Origin: an uncultured Erysipelotrichaceae bacterium
GTDB lineage: Bacteria > Bacillota_I > Bacilli_A > Erysipelotrichales > Erysipelotrichaceae
Direction: 5' to 3'
Length of the DNA: 64,000 bases
Assembly: GCA_902766005.1 (NCBI GenBank)
Contig: CACXCB010000039.1
Location: 1 to 64,000, forward strand
Below are positions 1 to 10,688 of the stretch, piece by piece. The notes under the pieces were generated by a model that was given only the letters and a program-made list of their open reading frames with translations, did no database searches and was not told the DNA's origin. Within the stretch, counting starts at the first letter, position 1, and each line of letters begins with the position of its first letter. A program made the translations under genes and the position numbers.

Positions 1-93
1 ATTTTCTGTAAACACTCATGGGGTCAGAATCATCCCCGAGTTATCTTATCTATTTTTTTCAGCCACCCCGACTAATCTTGGGGCGCCAAAAAA

Positions 94-115
94 ATCCGTG
101 ATTTTTCACACGGAT
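94..115 (-). terminator. Intrinsic terminator of the zinc-ribbon gene
   Basis: Seven-base arms ATCCGTG and CACGGAT surround an 8-nt loop, and on the minus strand a run of T follows (positions 94 down to 88). The 3' gene's stop codon overlaps the upstream arm. The leftmost 85 bases of the window hold no gene; they contain two small GGGG/CCCC-armed hairpins (20-37 and about 65-82) of unknown role. Confidence 0.75.
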
Positions 116-369
116 CAGAATAATGCATAAACGAAGATGGCAAGGATAACCACGGCATCTGCAACAAGAGCAATTTCCGCAGAACGGATATCCGGCCGAG
201 CTAATGGAATCTCCTTTTTTGCCCTATGTACGTAAGCGCCAGGTGCTTCCAGAATGGTTGTCTCAAGTGAACGGACACCGGGAGAATGATGAATCACTTT
301 AGCTCCGCATGTGATACAGAAATTTGCATCCTCCTCTAATGGACAACCGCAATTTGTACAATAAATCAT
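115..369 (-). CDS. Small zinc-ribbon protein with C-terminal membrane segment
   Basis: This 84-residue protein opens with a zinc ribbon: Cys4-x2-Cys7 and Cys18-x2-Cys21, the usual double CxxC knuckle that holds one zinc. The middle is polar and the last ~19 residues (about 66-84) are hydrophobic, so it is likely anchored in the membrane by its tail. A strong site (GAGGAGG) lies 5 nt before the ATG. It starts 10 bases after the Sel1-like gene and is probably co-transcribed with it. Such zinc-ribbon plus membrane-helix proteins are common in Firmicutes and mostly uncharacterised; I infer no specific function. Confidence 0.75.
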   Translation of the reverse strand: MIYCTNCGCPLEEDANFCITCGAKVIHHSPGVRSLETTILEAPGAYVHRAKKEIPLARPDIRSAEIALVADAVVILAIFVYALF

Positions 370-378
370 ATAACCTCC

Positions 379-2148
379 TCAAGAGAATCGATGCGCAGTT
401 ATCTTCTGCGCCACATTCAGATATTCCTTTACCGGCATTTCATATTTTCTCATGGAAAAGGTATTTACGACAACCCCTTCTCCATCTTCCACCAAAACAT
501 GATCACCCCGCTTCAAGCCCGGAATGGTATTTCGGTAGTCTTCCCTTGTACCATCTTCTTTCTGAATACGAACGTAATCCTCCGGTTCTTCTTCCTGCCA
601 ATTTTCAGGACGATCGTCTGTAAATATGAAGGAATCCGCACCAAATACAGCAACAGCTTCATTATTCGCATACAGATATGTCGTATTTGTATAAATATTG
701 TACCCTAACGAGCCAAAAGAAACAGGTTCTTTTTTCTCGTCACCGATCCAGTGAAACCCCTTCGCGATTAGAACAATCTTCTCTTTCAGGCGGCTGTAAG
801 ACATGCTTTCCACCGTCAACAGCAGGTGATTTCCCGCAAGGTGGTCTGCCCTTTGCAGGATCAGAAGACAATCATTTTCATCTATTGGCTGGACTGTCAT
901 TTCCAGCGGAACTCCTCCGGAAAGAATGCGGTCCATGACAACCGGTTCTTTCAACATGCTTTCCCTGTCATGTATAAAGCCGCCGATGGTTGCTTCCATT
1001 TCACTGATTGCATTCAGAAGCTTCTCTTTCAGTTCTTCATCCATTTCCGTCCTGTCGTAATGCATTCGCTGGTTTAATGCATTCATCGCATCCAGATAGT
1101 AACTGTATGCCAGCATCTGGTCCTCTTGTGTTCCAATGCCGAAGCGGCAATAGTTGCCCATGCGATATGCAGCTTCCGCAAAACAGCAGCCATAATCCCC
1201 TTCAATAAACGGTCTCTTTAATTTTGTGTAGACGGTTCTGACCTGATGGATCGCGGCATCATAGCTCTTTGGACAACCCCATCCTTTTTCAAGACAATCA
1301 GCCACATGCAAAGCAGCCATTTCCACATCGGCAAAAGCTGCCATGGAATAATAGGAATAAGCCATTTCATAATCTGGATCGCATCCAAGCCCTTTCTCAT
1401 ACATATATCCCAGAGCATTCCCGGCATAAACATCCTGGATTTCATCAACCAGAATTTCCAGATACTCTTTTGCCAAAGGATAATCTTTCTCGTAAACGGT
1501 ATTTCCAAACAGGCAGCAGTATGCTTTAATCCGCAAGGCATCGTACATGCCTTTTTCACACATTTCTTCCAGACAGTCTTCAAAGAGATCCTTCAAAGGC
1601 TGTTCCACAAGATCAATCTCCGTTCTTTCTGCAAGGATCGTTATAAAACGCATTTTCTGCATCAATGTCAGATGCCATTGCGATATCGGAAGTTCTTCGT
1701 TGTAGATAACACAATCCAGAATATCCAGATACTCATGAATATCCGCAAAATCTGAAATATTGATTTCCGGGTCGAAAGGAATCTGATATATCATTCCGAA
1801 AACCATGCACAAAGCAGCTTCCCTGTTAAAGGGAAACCGCATTAATGCATTTTCAAAATCAATATTCCTGAAAGAAACCCCTTCATACCCGAAAGCTCCA
1901 GCCAGATTGATTTCATCTGCCATTGCGATAATCACATCATACCATTTCTGATAGAGATTGATATAAGTTATTTTTTTGCGCATCATATTCTGAAAAGCCG
2001 CATGGCAATCATCAAAAGAAATCCGGAAAGGATCCTCACAACGGATTAAAATATCTTTTGTTTGGCTTGATCCGGTGAGCTCTTCAAATGTAATTTCATA
2101 ACGGATAAAAGACCGTAATTTATCTATTGAACAAATTAATTCATTCAT
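379..2148 (-). CDS. Sel1-like repeat protein of unknown function
   Basis: About 589 residues, no signal peptide and no membrane helix. Residues ~245-355 hold Sel1/TPR-like helical repeats (for example the segments NALGYMYEKGLGC and ALHVADCLEKGWGC, with recurring YSYY motifs), a fold used for protein-protein contacts. The first ~220 residues and the C-terminal ~200 residues match nothing I recognise; the C-terminal part is beta-rich and might be a separate domain. I chose the ATG at 2148 because AAGAGGTG sits 3-4 nt upstream, rather than the GTG two codons earlier. It is divergent from the TetR gene, with a perfect palindrome between them, so TetR control is plausible. Confidence 0.7.
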   Translation of the reverse strand: MNELICSIDKLRSFIRYEITFEELTGSSQTKDILIRCEDPFRISFDDCHAAFQNMMRKKITYINLYQKWYDVIIAMADEINLAGAFGYEGVSFRNIDFENALMRFPFNREAALCMVFGMIYQIPFDPEINISDFADIHEYLDILDCVIYNEELPISQWHLTLMQKMRFITILAERTEIDLVEQPLKDLFEDCLEEMCEKGMYDALRIKAYCCLFGNTVYEKDYPLAKEYLEILVDEIQDVYAGNALGYMYEKGLGCDPDYEMAYSYYSMAAFADVEMAALHVADCLEKGWGCPKSYDAAIHQVRTVYTKLKRPFIEGDYGCCFAEAAYRMGNYCRFGIGTQEDQMLAYSYYLDAMNALNQRMHYDRTEMDEELKEKLLNAISEMEATIGGFIHDRESMLKEPVVMDRILSGGVPLEMTVQPIDENDCLLILQRADHLAGNHLLLTVESMSYSRLKEKIVLIAKGFHWIGDEKKEPVSFGSLGYNIYTNTTYLYANNEAVAVFGADSFIFTDDRPENWQEEEPEDYVRIQKEDGTREDYRNTIPGLKRGDHVLVEDGEGVVVNTFSMRKYEMPVKEYLNVAQKITAHRFS

Positions 2149-2192
2149 ATTCACCTCTTGTAAAAAGAAAACAATTCATTTTCATTTTTGCA

Positions 2193-2208
2193 TTGAAAAT
2201 ATTTTCAA
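2193..2208. promoter_or_regulatory. Perfect 16-bp palindrome, candidate TetR operator
   Basis: TTGAAAATATTTTCAA is its own reverse complement. It lies in the divergent gap between the Sel1-like gene and the TetR gene, which is where TetR proteins usually bind to control themselves and the divergent partner. An A/T-rich palindrome can occur by chance, so the assignment is inferred from position and symmetry. Confidence 0.45.
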
Positions 2209-2320
2209 AAAAACTTCAAAACATCATACGATGCTGTTTTATTTTCAAAAATACCCTTTTTATTCTGGCCGTTTTCATCTACCATTTTTATGTGAATGAT
2301 TTGAAAGGAGTAAATCCACC

Positions 2321-2860
2321 ATGCCAAAAATTATACCAGATGTCAGGAATCGTATTCTTGACTCCGCCAGAAAGCAGCTCGGCGAGAATGGCTACACAGG
2401 CCTTTCCTTACGCGGAGTTGCCGAAGATTGTCAGATTGCCGTTGGAACTACCTACAATTACTTTCCAAGCAAAGCAGCTCTTGTAGCAGCTGTCATGGAA
2501 AGTGATTGGAATGAAGCAATCCAAGAGATTGATGGCCAGTTTTCCTCGGTAACATCAATCACCGATGCAATCTGTACAATCTACAAAACCATTTTTAAGT
2601 TTTCCAAAACATACTGGAACATCTTTTCCCATTCTTACGAAGTCAGCACAAACAACGAGCCTGTAAGAGACAGCCATGACAAATTGATGGATAACATCAA
2701 GAATAAGCTTCAGGAAATCATGGAAAAATTCGGTTATAGTGAAAACGACTCTTTCATGACATTGATATCCCAGACATTATTGTATGCGGCTATCCAGAAT
2801 CATAAAGAAGAAGATATCAAGGAACTGGCAGAAAGACTGTTTCCGGAGAAAAAAGGATAA
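2321..2860 (+). CDS. TetR/AcrR-family transcriptional regulator
   Basis: The 179-residue protein has the standard TetR N-terminus: helix 1 (residues 7-22), then a helix-turn-helix at ~28-47 (LRGVAEDCQIAVGTTYNYFP) and the conserved SKAAL after it. The C-terminal ~120 residues are helical and would form the ligand-binding dimer domain, whose ligand cannot be told from sequence. AAAGGAG lies about 10 nt upstream of the ATG. It is divergent from the Sel1-like/zinc-ribbon pair and the 2193-2208 palindrome is in the gap, so those genes are its likely targets. Confidence 0.9.
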   Translation: MPKIIPDVRNRILDSARKQLGENGYTGLSLRGVAEDCQIAVGTTYNYFPSKAALVAAVMESDWNEAIQEIDGQFSSVTSITDAICTIYKTIFKFSKTYWNIFSHSYEVSTNNEPVRDSHDKLMDNIKNKLQEIMEKFGYSENDSFMTLISQTLLYAAIQNHKEEDIKELAERLFPEKKG

Positions 2861-2876
2861 TTTTATCCTTTTTTTA
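2849..2876. terminator. Convergent bidirectional terminator
   Basis: AAAAAAGGATAA pairs with TTATCCTTTTTTT. It ends the TetR gene and, read from the other strand, the tyrosine phosphatase gene whose stop codon is at its edge. Confidence 0.75.
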
Positions 2877-3629
2877 TTCGAGAAATGTGTTTTTCATCTC
2901 TTTCAAATCATATGCAGTTACATGCAGCACCTTCTCAAAATATGCTTCATATGTCCCGCACTCTGTAAGAATCATTTCGTCTACAATCCTGATGTTGTTT
3001 TCCTTTGTACCGAAGTACACCATCAGATCATCTTCGCTTTTCTGATATTCTTTCGGAAGAGAAGCATTTCTCTCCAGTATTTTCTGTAAAGTTTCCTTCC
3101 TGAATTCATTGGTCAGCATATAATCCCTGATCGCTGTCTCTTTGTCTACACCCAAAGCGATCAATATCAGATATGCCCCGACTCCGGTCCTGTCTTTGCC
3201 GGCACTGCAATGGAACAGGATCGGCACTTTTTTTCTTAATATCTCATCAAACATGCGGGAATAAGCATGCATGAAAGGAAGCTGGGCATAGAACCTTGCC
3301 ATGAAATCATCTTCGGTATATTTCTGCAAAGCTTCCGGAGAAAGGTCTATCTCCGCTTGTGCTTCCGTAACCATTGCGGAAGCATGGATGTATTTTGCCC
3401 CTTTGATTACCGGATCCTTCAAATTGACAACTTCATAATCACTGCGCAAGTCCAAGATTGTCTTAATTCCTAAAGATCTGACAATTGCAAGCTCTTCTTC
3501 ATTCAGGTCAGCCAGTGCACCACACCGATAAAACATGCCTTTTTTTACATGTTTTCCATCTGTTGTTTCATAACCACCCAGTTCACGGAAATTGCGATCT
3601 TTTCTGATTTTTTCAATATCCTTCATCAT
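2874..3629 (-). CDS. Tyrosine-protein phosphatase, DSP/PTP family (PF13350-like)
   Basis: The CX5R signature HCSAGKDRTG is at residues ~140-149 (the Cys is the nucleophile that forms the phospho-enzyme and the Arg binds phosphate). The N-terminal part has the RDLGG-like motif FRELGGYET and an LDLRSDYEV segment typical of the bacterial tyrosine phosphatase family that includes Listeria LipA-like enzymes. Substrate (phosphotyrosine or phosphoinositide) is not predictable. The frame is open back to 3674, but I start at the ATG-ATG pair at 3629 because the upstream reading frame overlaps the preceding gene; this leaves a 17-nt overlap with the metallophosphatase gene, suggesting translational coupling. 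No signal peptide is visible, so it is probably cytoplasmic. Confidence 0.85.
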   Translation of the reverse strand: MMKDIEKIRKDRNFRELGGYETTDGKHVKKGMFYRCGALADLNEEELAIVRSLGIKTILDLRSDYEVVNLKDPVIKGAKYIHASAMVTEAQAEIDLSPEALQKYTEDDFMARFYAQLPFMHAYSRMFDEILRKKVPILFHCSAGKDRTGVGAYLILIALGVDKETAIRDYMLTNEFRKETLQKILERNASLPKEYQKSEDDLMVYFGTKENNIRIVDEMILTECGTYEAYFEKVLHVTAYDLKEMKNTFLE

Positions 3630-4578
3630 CTGCCATCTTCTCTCTTCTCTTTTGATCTGTTTCAATCCATTCATCCAATGTCAGCGGCTGATAATTGCTG
3701 AACATACAGAAACAGTTGATCATCTGACAGGGAATCTCTTCCAGTTCATCACCGTATCTGGATTTTCTTCTGGATTTCTTTGTGATCTGAATAAAGCGGT
3801 TGACCAGCACCTCATCATATGTGTTATGCACATGCCCATACAACATATATGTGAGCGGAACATCATCCGCCTTCCGATATTGTCCATTGTAACAGAAAAC
3901 AGGATAATGTGAGAGAACTACTTTGCGCTTGTTGTCGGAAATTTCCGCATACGGTTTCACCCATCTCAGTAAAGATCTGTCAAATTCCTTATCCTCCAGG
4001 TATTTATCATGATTGCCTTCAATCAGATACAGCTTGCCGTGAAGCTGCCGGATAATATCGTTTGTCGCCTTTCCTTTGGCAATCGAAAGATCACCGAGAA
4101 TATACACTTCGTCCTTTTTTGTAACCTTTTTGTTCCATTCCTCAATCATATGCCGATTCATTTCTTCATAACCGGAAAACCCACGGCAATCCATTTGACG
4201 GTTGAGAGAATTATGATAGAAATGCAGGTCAGATATATACAGCTTTCGGGAAGGAATTGTTTTTTCCTTTGCCTTCCATTGCTCCTTCCACATTTCCAGT
4301 TCCTCATCCGGATTCTCAAAATCATGAAAATACAGAGGGATTACAGCTTCCGGATCTTTTTCTTTCGTATAAATGCCAAAGTGTTTTTCCAATACGTCAA
4401 ACATTCCTCTGCGCCACAGCTGATAGATTGAAATACCTTTCACCAGCTGCTTTTTTGCATGTGTGTCCAAAGACGGGAGAGATTTTTGAATCTTCTGCAA
4501 ATCCTTGATTTCTTTTTCTTCTTTTGTCACTGCCAGCATAAAAGATAAAACTCTTTCAGCAGCATTATTTTCCTGCAT
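3613..4578 (-). CDS. Calcineurin-like metallophosphoesterase
   Basis: About 321 residues. The two-metal phosphoesterase motifs are in order: ISDLHFYH (DxH), YILGDLS (GD), LIEGNHDKY (GNHD), VVLSHYPVF (H) and LYGHVHN (GHxH). They occupy the C-terminal two thirds; the first ~110 residues are helical and unassigned. The frame opens at 4674, but a very strong ribosome binding site (AAGGGGGTGA) sits about 10 nt before the ATG at 4578, so that is the start, with a TTG one codon upstream as the only alternative. It is the first gene of a two-gene unit with the tyrosine phosphatase. Substrate unknown. Confidence 0.85.
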   Translation of the reverse strand: MQENNAAERVLSFMLAVTKEEKEIKDLQKIQKSLPSLDTHAKKQLVKGISIYQLWRRGMFDVLEKHFGIYTKEKDPEAVIPLYFHDFENPDEELEMWKEQWKAKEKTIPSRKLYISDLHFYHNSLNRQMDCRGFSGYEEMNRHMIEEWNKKVTKKDEVYILGDLSIAKGKATNDIIRQLHGKLYLIEGNHDKYLEDKEFDRSLLRWVKPYAEISDNKRKVVLSHYPVFCYNGQYRKADDVPLTYMLYGHVHNTYDEVLVNRFIQITKKSRRKSRYGDELEEIPCQMINCFCMFSNYQPLTLDEWIETDQKRREKMADDEGY

Positions 4579-4718
4579 CAATAAAATCACCCCCTTAAAA
4601 TTAATACATGAAAGTATCTGATGAATCAAGTGTTTCTTTTTCCCCCACTTCTTATCATTTGACTCATTTGACATATGTGTTTATTATATAGATATCAGAA
4701 ATGAAAGGAAGTTCCGTT

Positions 4719-5555
4719 ATGAAATATCGTATTGTTTCAGACTCTTCATCCAATTTATTAACATTTCCGGGGGATATTGATTATAAAACAGTCCCTTTGA
4801 AAATTCTTGTAGATGGGGTTGAATATGTCGATGAAATCGGTCTGGATACAGCTGAACTTGTCGCCAAAATCAAAACCAGCCAGACTGCAACAAGCACTTC
4901 ATGCCCGAATACATTCGAATGGCTGAATGCATTCGAAGGGGCAGACGCTATTTTCGCAATCACCATCAGCAGCCAGCTCTCCGGAAGCTACTCTGCTGCA
5001 TGTGCTGCAAGAGATGATTATATGGCATCCCATCCGGAAGCCAAAGTCTATGTGATTGATTCACTTTCAACAGGCGGTGAAATGATCCTGCTCATCGAAA
5101 AACTGGCTGAATTAATGAAGGAAGAAAGATCTTTTGAAGAAATCAAACAGATCATCGAAGATTATCATTCCCGTATTCATCTGTTGTTCGGCTTGCTTTC
5201 CTTAAGGAACCTCGCCAAAAACGGCAGAGTCAGTCCTACCATCGCCAAAATTGCCGGACTGCTTGGCATCCACTTCCTCGGCAGAGCTTCCGATAAAGGT
5301 ACAATTGAAGAAGTCGGTATCTATCGCGGACAGAAGAAACTGGTTAAAGGTACTGTTGCACAAATGATCAAGGAAGGCTATCAGGGTGGAGAGGTATGGA
5401 TCTCCCACTGTCTGAATCCAGAAATCGGTGTTTCCCTGAAAGAGGCAATCCAGAAGGAATTTCCAAATGCCAATGTCAACATCAATCAATGTACGGGCCT
5501 CTGCAGCTACTACGCTGAAGAAGGCGGCATGATTCTCGGATACGAGACAATATGA
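4719..5555 (+). CDS. DegV family fatty-acid-binding protein
   Basis: The ~278-residue protein has DegV features: the opening IVSDSSSNL, a TSCPNTFEW loop, SSQLSGSYSAA and IDSLSTGGEM segments, and a conserved C-terminal half with VGIYRGQKK and the SHCLNPE element. DegV proteins (FakB type) bind fatty acids and present them to the kinase FakA for phosphorylation; no fakA is in this window. The ATG at 4719 follows AAAGGAAG by 7 nt; the upstream ATG at 4701 actually overlaps that ribosome binding site. It is a monocistronic unit ended by the terminator at 5561-5591. Confidence 0.9.
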   Translation: MKYRIVSDSSSNLLTFPGDIDYKTVPLKILVDGVEYVDEIGLDTAELVAKIKTSQTATSTSCPNTFEWLNAFEGADAIFAITISSQLSGSYSAACAARDDYMASHPEAKVYVIDSLSTGGEMILLIEKLAELMKEERSFEEIKQIIEDYHSRIHLLFGLLSLRNLAKNGRVSPTIAKIAGLLGIHFLGRASDKGTIEEVGIYRGQKKLVKGTVAQMIKEGYQGGEVWISHCLNPEIGVSLKEAIQKEFPNANVNINQCTGLCSYYAEEGGMILGYETI

Positions 5556-5560
5556 CAAAA

Positions 5561-5591
5561 AAAACAACTCCCTCAATTTGGGAGTTGTTTT
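5561..5591. terminator. Terminator after DegV and the GH1 operon
   Basis: AAAACAACTCCC pairs with GGGAGTTGTTTT around a 7-nt loop. A/T runs on both sides allow it to work for the DegV gene and for the convergent beta-glucosidase operon. Confidence 0.8.
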
Positions 5592-5602
5592 CATGTTAAG
5601 GA

Positions 5603-7072
5603 TTAATCCAGGTCTTCGCCATTGGAAGCGATGACTTTCTTGTACCAGAAGAAGGAATCCTTTCTGCTTCTTGCCATGGTTCCTTTTCCTTCATCATCCA
5701 TGTCAACATAGATGAAGCCGTAACGCTTTCTCATTTCGCCTGTTCCGGCAGATACAACGTCAATGCATCCCCATGTCGTATAGCCGATTAAGTCTACACC
5801 TGCTGCCAGAGCTTTATCCATTGCCTGGATATGTTTTCTGTAGTAGTCAATTCTGAATGGATCATGAATTGAACCGTCTTCTTCCACTGTATCATATGCG
5901 CCTAAGCCGTTTTCAACAACCATGATCGGAATCTCATAACGATCATAAATCATCTCCAGATAATAGTCGAGTCCGCTTGGATCGGTGGACCAGCCCCAGT
6001 CGGAGTATTCCAGATACGGGTTCTTTGCACCGGCAGACATATTGCCGCCTACAATCTCGACATCCTTGTGTGTTGTAACATTCTGTGACATGTAGTAGCT
6101 GAATGTATACATGTCGACAGTTCCTCTGGACAGATCATCCAGGTCTTCTTCCGTGATATCCAGATCGACATTATGCTCGCTCCAGATACGCTTTGCGAAT
6201 GTCGGATAATAGCCTTTGCACTGTACGTCTCCGCAATAGAAGATCTTCTCTTCCCATCTGTGCCTGTTTTCGATGATATCTGCAGGATCACATGTTCCCG
6301 GATAGTAGCAGATGCCGCAGATCATGCAGCCGATCATATTCGCAGGATCAATGGCATGACCAATCTGGACAGCTTTAGCGGAAGCGACAAACTGATAATG
6401 CAGATGCTGGCATGCTTCGCCGAATTCTTCATCTGTAACGTTGCCTCTGAAGACCGGATCCGGCATGGTGTTATTGATTTCGTTAAATGTCAGCCAGTTA
6501 TGCACCAGTCCCTTGTATTCCGTAAAACATGTTGTGGCATAACGTACAAAATGATCAATTGTCTCTCTGTTCAGCCAGCCGCCGCAATGCTCTTCCAGAT
6601 ACAAAGGCGTATCGAAATGCCAGATGGTAACGAGTGGTTCAATGCCGTTCTTGTGCATTTCATTGAACATGTCACGATAGAATTCAACACCCTCTTTGTT
6701 CGGTTCCTTTTCCAATCCTGTCGGATACAGCCTGGACCAGGAAATGGACATTCTAAACTGTTTGAAACCCATCTCGCCGAATAATGCAATATCCTCTTTA
6801 TAGTGATGATATCCGTCTACTGCCTCATGATTTGGATAATGGTATTCCGGCAATACGGCATATTTTGCCCCTTCCGGAAGCTTTTCATGGCGATTTAATG
6901 TGCCATGATTGCCATCTTTGTCAATATACGTGATCTTTCTTCTTTCTTTGACAGAACCTCCTGTAGTAACGTCTGTCATTGCAGGTCCGCGGCCGCCTAA
7001 ATTCCAGCCGCCTTCCCACTGGTTAGCAGCTACAGCGCCACCCCATAAAAATCCTTCAGGAAAATGTGCCAT
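5603..7072 (-). CDS. 6-phospho-beta-glucosidase, GH1
   Basis: The 489-residue protein is a full-length GH1 barrel. It starts FPEGFLWGGAVAANQWEGG (residues ~4-22), the classic family start. The acid/base Glu is in LTFNEIN (~residue 190) and the nucleophile Glu in VVENGLG (~residue 380). The C-terminal KRYGFIYVD carries the Lys/Tyr pair that in this family binds the 6-phosphate, so phosphorylated cellobiose or aryl-beta-glucosides entering through a PTS are the likely substrates. It is the last gene of a three-gene operon, close to a second GH1 paralogue, 23 nt downstream of it. No PTS genes are in the window. Confidence 0.93.
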   Translation of the reverse strand: MAHFPEGFLWGGAVAANQWEGGWNLGGRGPAMTDVTTGGSVKERRKITYIDKDGNHGTLNRHEKLPEGAKYAVLPEYHYPNHEAVDGYHHYKEDIALFGEMGFKQFRMSISWSRLYPTGLEKEPNKEGVEFYRDMFNEMHKNGIEPLVTIWHFDTPLYLEEHCGGWLNRETIDHFVRYATTCFTEYKGLVHNWLTFNEINNTMPDPVFRGNVTDEEFGEACQHLHYQFVASAKAVQIGHAIDPANMIGCMICGICYYPGTCDPADIIENRHRWEEKIFYCGDVQCKGYYPTFAKRIWSEHNVDLDITEEDLDDLSRGTVDMYTFSYYMSQNVTTHKDVEIVGGNMSAGAKNPYLEYSDWGWSTDPSGLDYYLEMIYDRYEIPIMVVENGLGAYDTVEEDGSIHDPFRIDYYRKHIQAMDKALAAGVDLIGYTTWGCIDVVSAGTGEMRKRYGFIYVDMDDEGKGTMARSRKDSFFWYKKVIASNGEDLD

Positions 7073-7095
7073 TTTCTCTCCTTTTCTCTATTTTC

Positions 7096-8873
<1,778 letters not shown>

Positions 8874-8899
8874 CTTAATTATCTCCTTTTTCTATGTTT

Positions 8900-8927
8900 A
8901 TTATAGCATGTAAGCGTTTTCTATCAA
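8900..8927 (-). promoter_or_regulatory. Sigma-A promoter of the GH1 operon
   Basis: On the minus strand TTGATA (-35, 8922-8927), a 16-bp spacer and TATAAT (-10, 8900-8905) lie 27 nt upstream of the 84-aa gene. The spacer is filled by a cre box. Confidence 0.75.
8909..8922 (-). promoter_or_regulatory. CcpA cre box inside the GH1 promoter
   Basis: AGAAAACGCTTACA matches the cre consensus TGWAANCGNTNWCA at 13 of 14 positions (only the first base differs). It sits between -35 and -10, where bound CcpA would block RNA polymerase, so the operon should be repressed when glucose is available. Confidence 0.75.
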
Positions 8928-8936
8928 ACAATTTTC

Positions 8937-9917
8937 TTATTTATCTGCTGAAAAACGAATATTTGCATCATCTCTTGCCTTCTGCAGAACACCCATAACC
9001 GTCAATGTATCTTCCAGCCATGCATGCATCTGCACCGTGTTTTCTTCAGCAATAACCTTGGCAATCGTCACAAATTCCGTCTGCATCGGATTTGGATCTT
9101 CTGCAATATCGAGTTTTTGCGGATCTTTGTCATTAGCATACAAGGTGATGTTGCGAATCATGCCCGGCCTGCTGTCAACATGGATAAAACCGCCATCTCC
9201 CTGTATCATCATGCCGTTATTTGAAGCAGAATCCTTTGCTCCGCTGCATGTCACCAGGAAACCGGGATACCGCATCAGCAGAATCCCGCTGGTATCGATC
9301 CCGTTAAAGCCCTTGTTCGCATAGTAATGAACCTCTTCCGGTTTTCCAAGCAAGCCTTCGACAAAGTGGATATTATATACATTGATGTCATACAATGCTC
9401 CACCGGAGAGATTCGGATCAAATGCAGGTAAAACCTTCCCTTCTTTATATGTATTATATCTTCTGGAATACTGGGAATAATTACACTGTACCAGGCGGAT
9501 CTGACCGATCCTGTCAAGATTCTTTTTGATATTGGCATAGTTCTGAGAATATCTTGACATAATCGCTTCAAAAAGGTACAAATCCTTTTCTTTTGCAAGA
9601 GACACAAGTTCGTTTGCTTCGGCATATGTTGAAGTAAAAGGCTTTTCACAGATGACGTTTCTGCCTGCCTCCAGCGCTTTCTTTGTGTATTCATAATGCA
9701 GGCTGTTGATCAGGCCGATATATACAACATCATATGACCGATCCTGTAAGAAAGCATCATAATCCGTATAAATTGTTTCAATGCCATACTGCTCACAAAG
9801 AGGCATGCCCTTGTCCCTGTTTCTGCACCACAAAGCTACAGCCTCAATATCTGTCCCTTTGATGGACTCTAAAGCCGAAACAACGATTCCGCCGTTTCCT
9901 ACAATTCCTAATTTCAT
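8937..9917 (-). CDS. Gfo/Idh/MocA family NAD(P)-dependent oxidoreductase
   Basis: The 326-residue protein has an N-terminal Rossmann fold (LGIVGNGGI at residues 3-11) and the family motif CEKPF (~residues 89-93), whose Lys is catalytic. The C-terminal half is the beta-sheet domain of the family (the segment GGALYDINVY is characteristic). Members oxidise sugars, inositols or dihydrodiols; the substrate cannot be read from sequence. It lies upstream of the GH1 operon on the same strand, but the GH1 promoter intervenes, and a terminator separates it from thiT. Confidence 0.9.
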   Translation of the reverse strand: MKLGIVGNGGIVVSALESIKGTDIEAVALWCRNRDKGMPLCEQYGIETIYTDYDAFLQDRSYDVVYIGLINSLHYEYTKKALEAGRNVICEKPFTSTYAEANELVSLAKEKDLYLFEAIMSRYSQNYANIKKNLDRIGQIRLVQCNYSQYSRRYNTYKEGKVLPAFDPNLSGGALYDINVYNIHFVEGLLGKPEEVHYYANKGFNGIDTSGILLMRYPGFLVTCSGAKDSASNNGMMIQGDGGFIHVDSRPGMIRNITLYANDKDPQKLDIAEDPNPMQTEFVTIAKVIAEENTVQMHAWLEDTLTVMGVLQKARDDANIRFSADK

Positions 9918-9948
9918 TCGCTAAATCTCCTCGTTTTCCTAATTATAT

Positions 9949-9976
9949 CAAAAAAGACATCCCTTGAGGGATGTCT
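9949..9976 (-). terminator. Terminator of thiT
   Basis: AGACATCCC and GGGATGTCT pair around a 3-4-nt loop; on the minus strand six T follow. The stem overlaps the last bases of thiT. Confidence 0.8.
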
Positions 9977-10682
9977 AGGCAACAAATTTAACCTTTGCTT
10001 TCTGCAATCTTTCGATTAATAGCGGCACCACAAAGATGCATACAATCAAAGAGACAAGGTTATACCAGAGATTATAGCTTAAAGAAAATGCCCAGGAAGC
10101 AGGACTGCCCGGATATTCTCCTTCCGGCATCCAGTAATACACACCGGAAAGAACCTGCAGAAAATACTTCAACAACATCGCAATGACGATACCGAAACGC
10201 TTCTTTTCACTTAAATACCAGTAGACGAAGGCAAATGTTCCCAATGCAATCACACCACCTGCAATAAATGCAGCCATAACATGGCCATAGGAATTGATGA
10301 TACCGAAGAACGCTCCGGCCGCCAATAAAATGCCCATCGCCAAAGCGTCGATCTTACCCGGATTTTTAAACGGCCACAACAGGGAAGCTAAACCGCATGC
10401 AAGTAACGGTCCGACATAATCCAGAATAGTCTGGATCGGATAATAGATCCACATCGGAAAACCGAGAATCCATGTCATCAGCCATGACATCAGTGCGACA
10501 CCGGCGCCATACTTCCAGCCTAAATGGTAAGAAGCAATAAATACCGCAATCAGTTCCAGTTCAATGGAACCGCCGTTTGGCATCTGCAGAAACGGAATCA
10601 GATTACCAATCCATTTCAGGACAACGTACAATACTACATATAAAGCCATGTAGACAAGCTTTTGTGTCTGGTCTTTCTTCAT
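9975..10682 (-). CDS. thiT: Energy-coupling factor thiamine transporter S component
   Basis: The 235-residue protein is very hydrophobic, with six predicted membrane helices. The stretch PNGGSIELELIAVFIASY and the loop around GFPMWIYYPIQTILDY match ThiT, the substrate-binding S protein that takes up thiamine together with a shared ECF AT module encoded elsewhere. A TPP riboswitch directly upstream confirms the role. GGAGGTG precedes the ATG by 8 nt and can be buried in a hairpin controlled by the riboswitch. Confidence 0.95.
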   Translation of the reverse strand: MKKDQTQKLVYMALYVVLYVVLKWIGNLIPFLQMPNGGSIELELIAVFIASYHLGWKYGAGVALMSWLMTWILGFPMWIYYPIQTILDYVGPLLACGLASLLWPFKNPGKIDALAMGILLAAGAFFGIINSYGHVMAAFIAGGVIALGTFAFVYWYLSEKKRFGIVIAMLLKYFLQVLSGVYYWMPEGEYPGSPASWAFSLSYNLWYNLVSLIVCIFVVPLLIERLQKAKVKFVA

Positions 10683-10688
10683 AAAAAT

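Noticed and set aside
1246-1755. 169-codon plus-strand frame inside the Sel1-like gene
   Set aside because: Antisense shadow; composition is Phe/Ile/His-rich as expected from the complementary frame, and no ribosome site.
6173-6784. 203-codon plus-strand frame inside the GH1 gene
   Set aside because: Antisense shadow of a gene with intact catalytic motifs.
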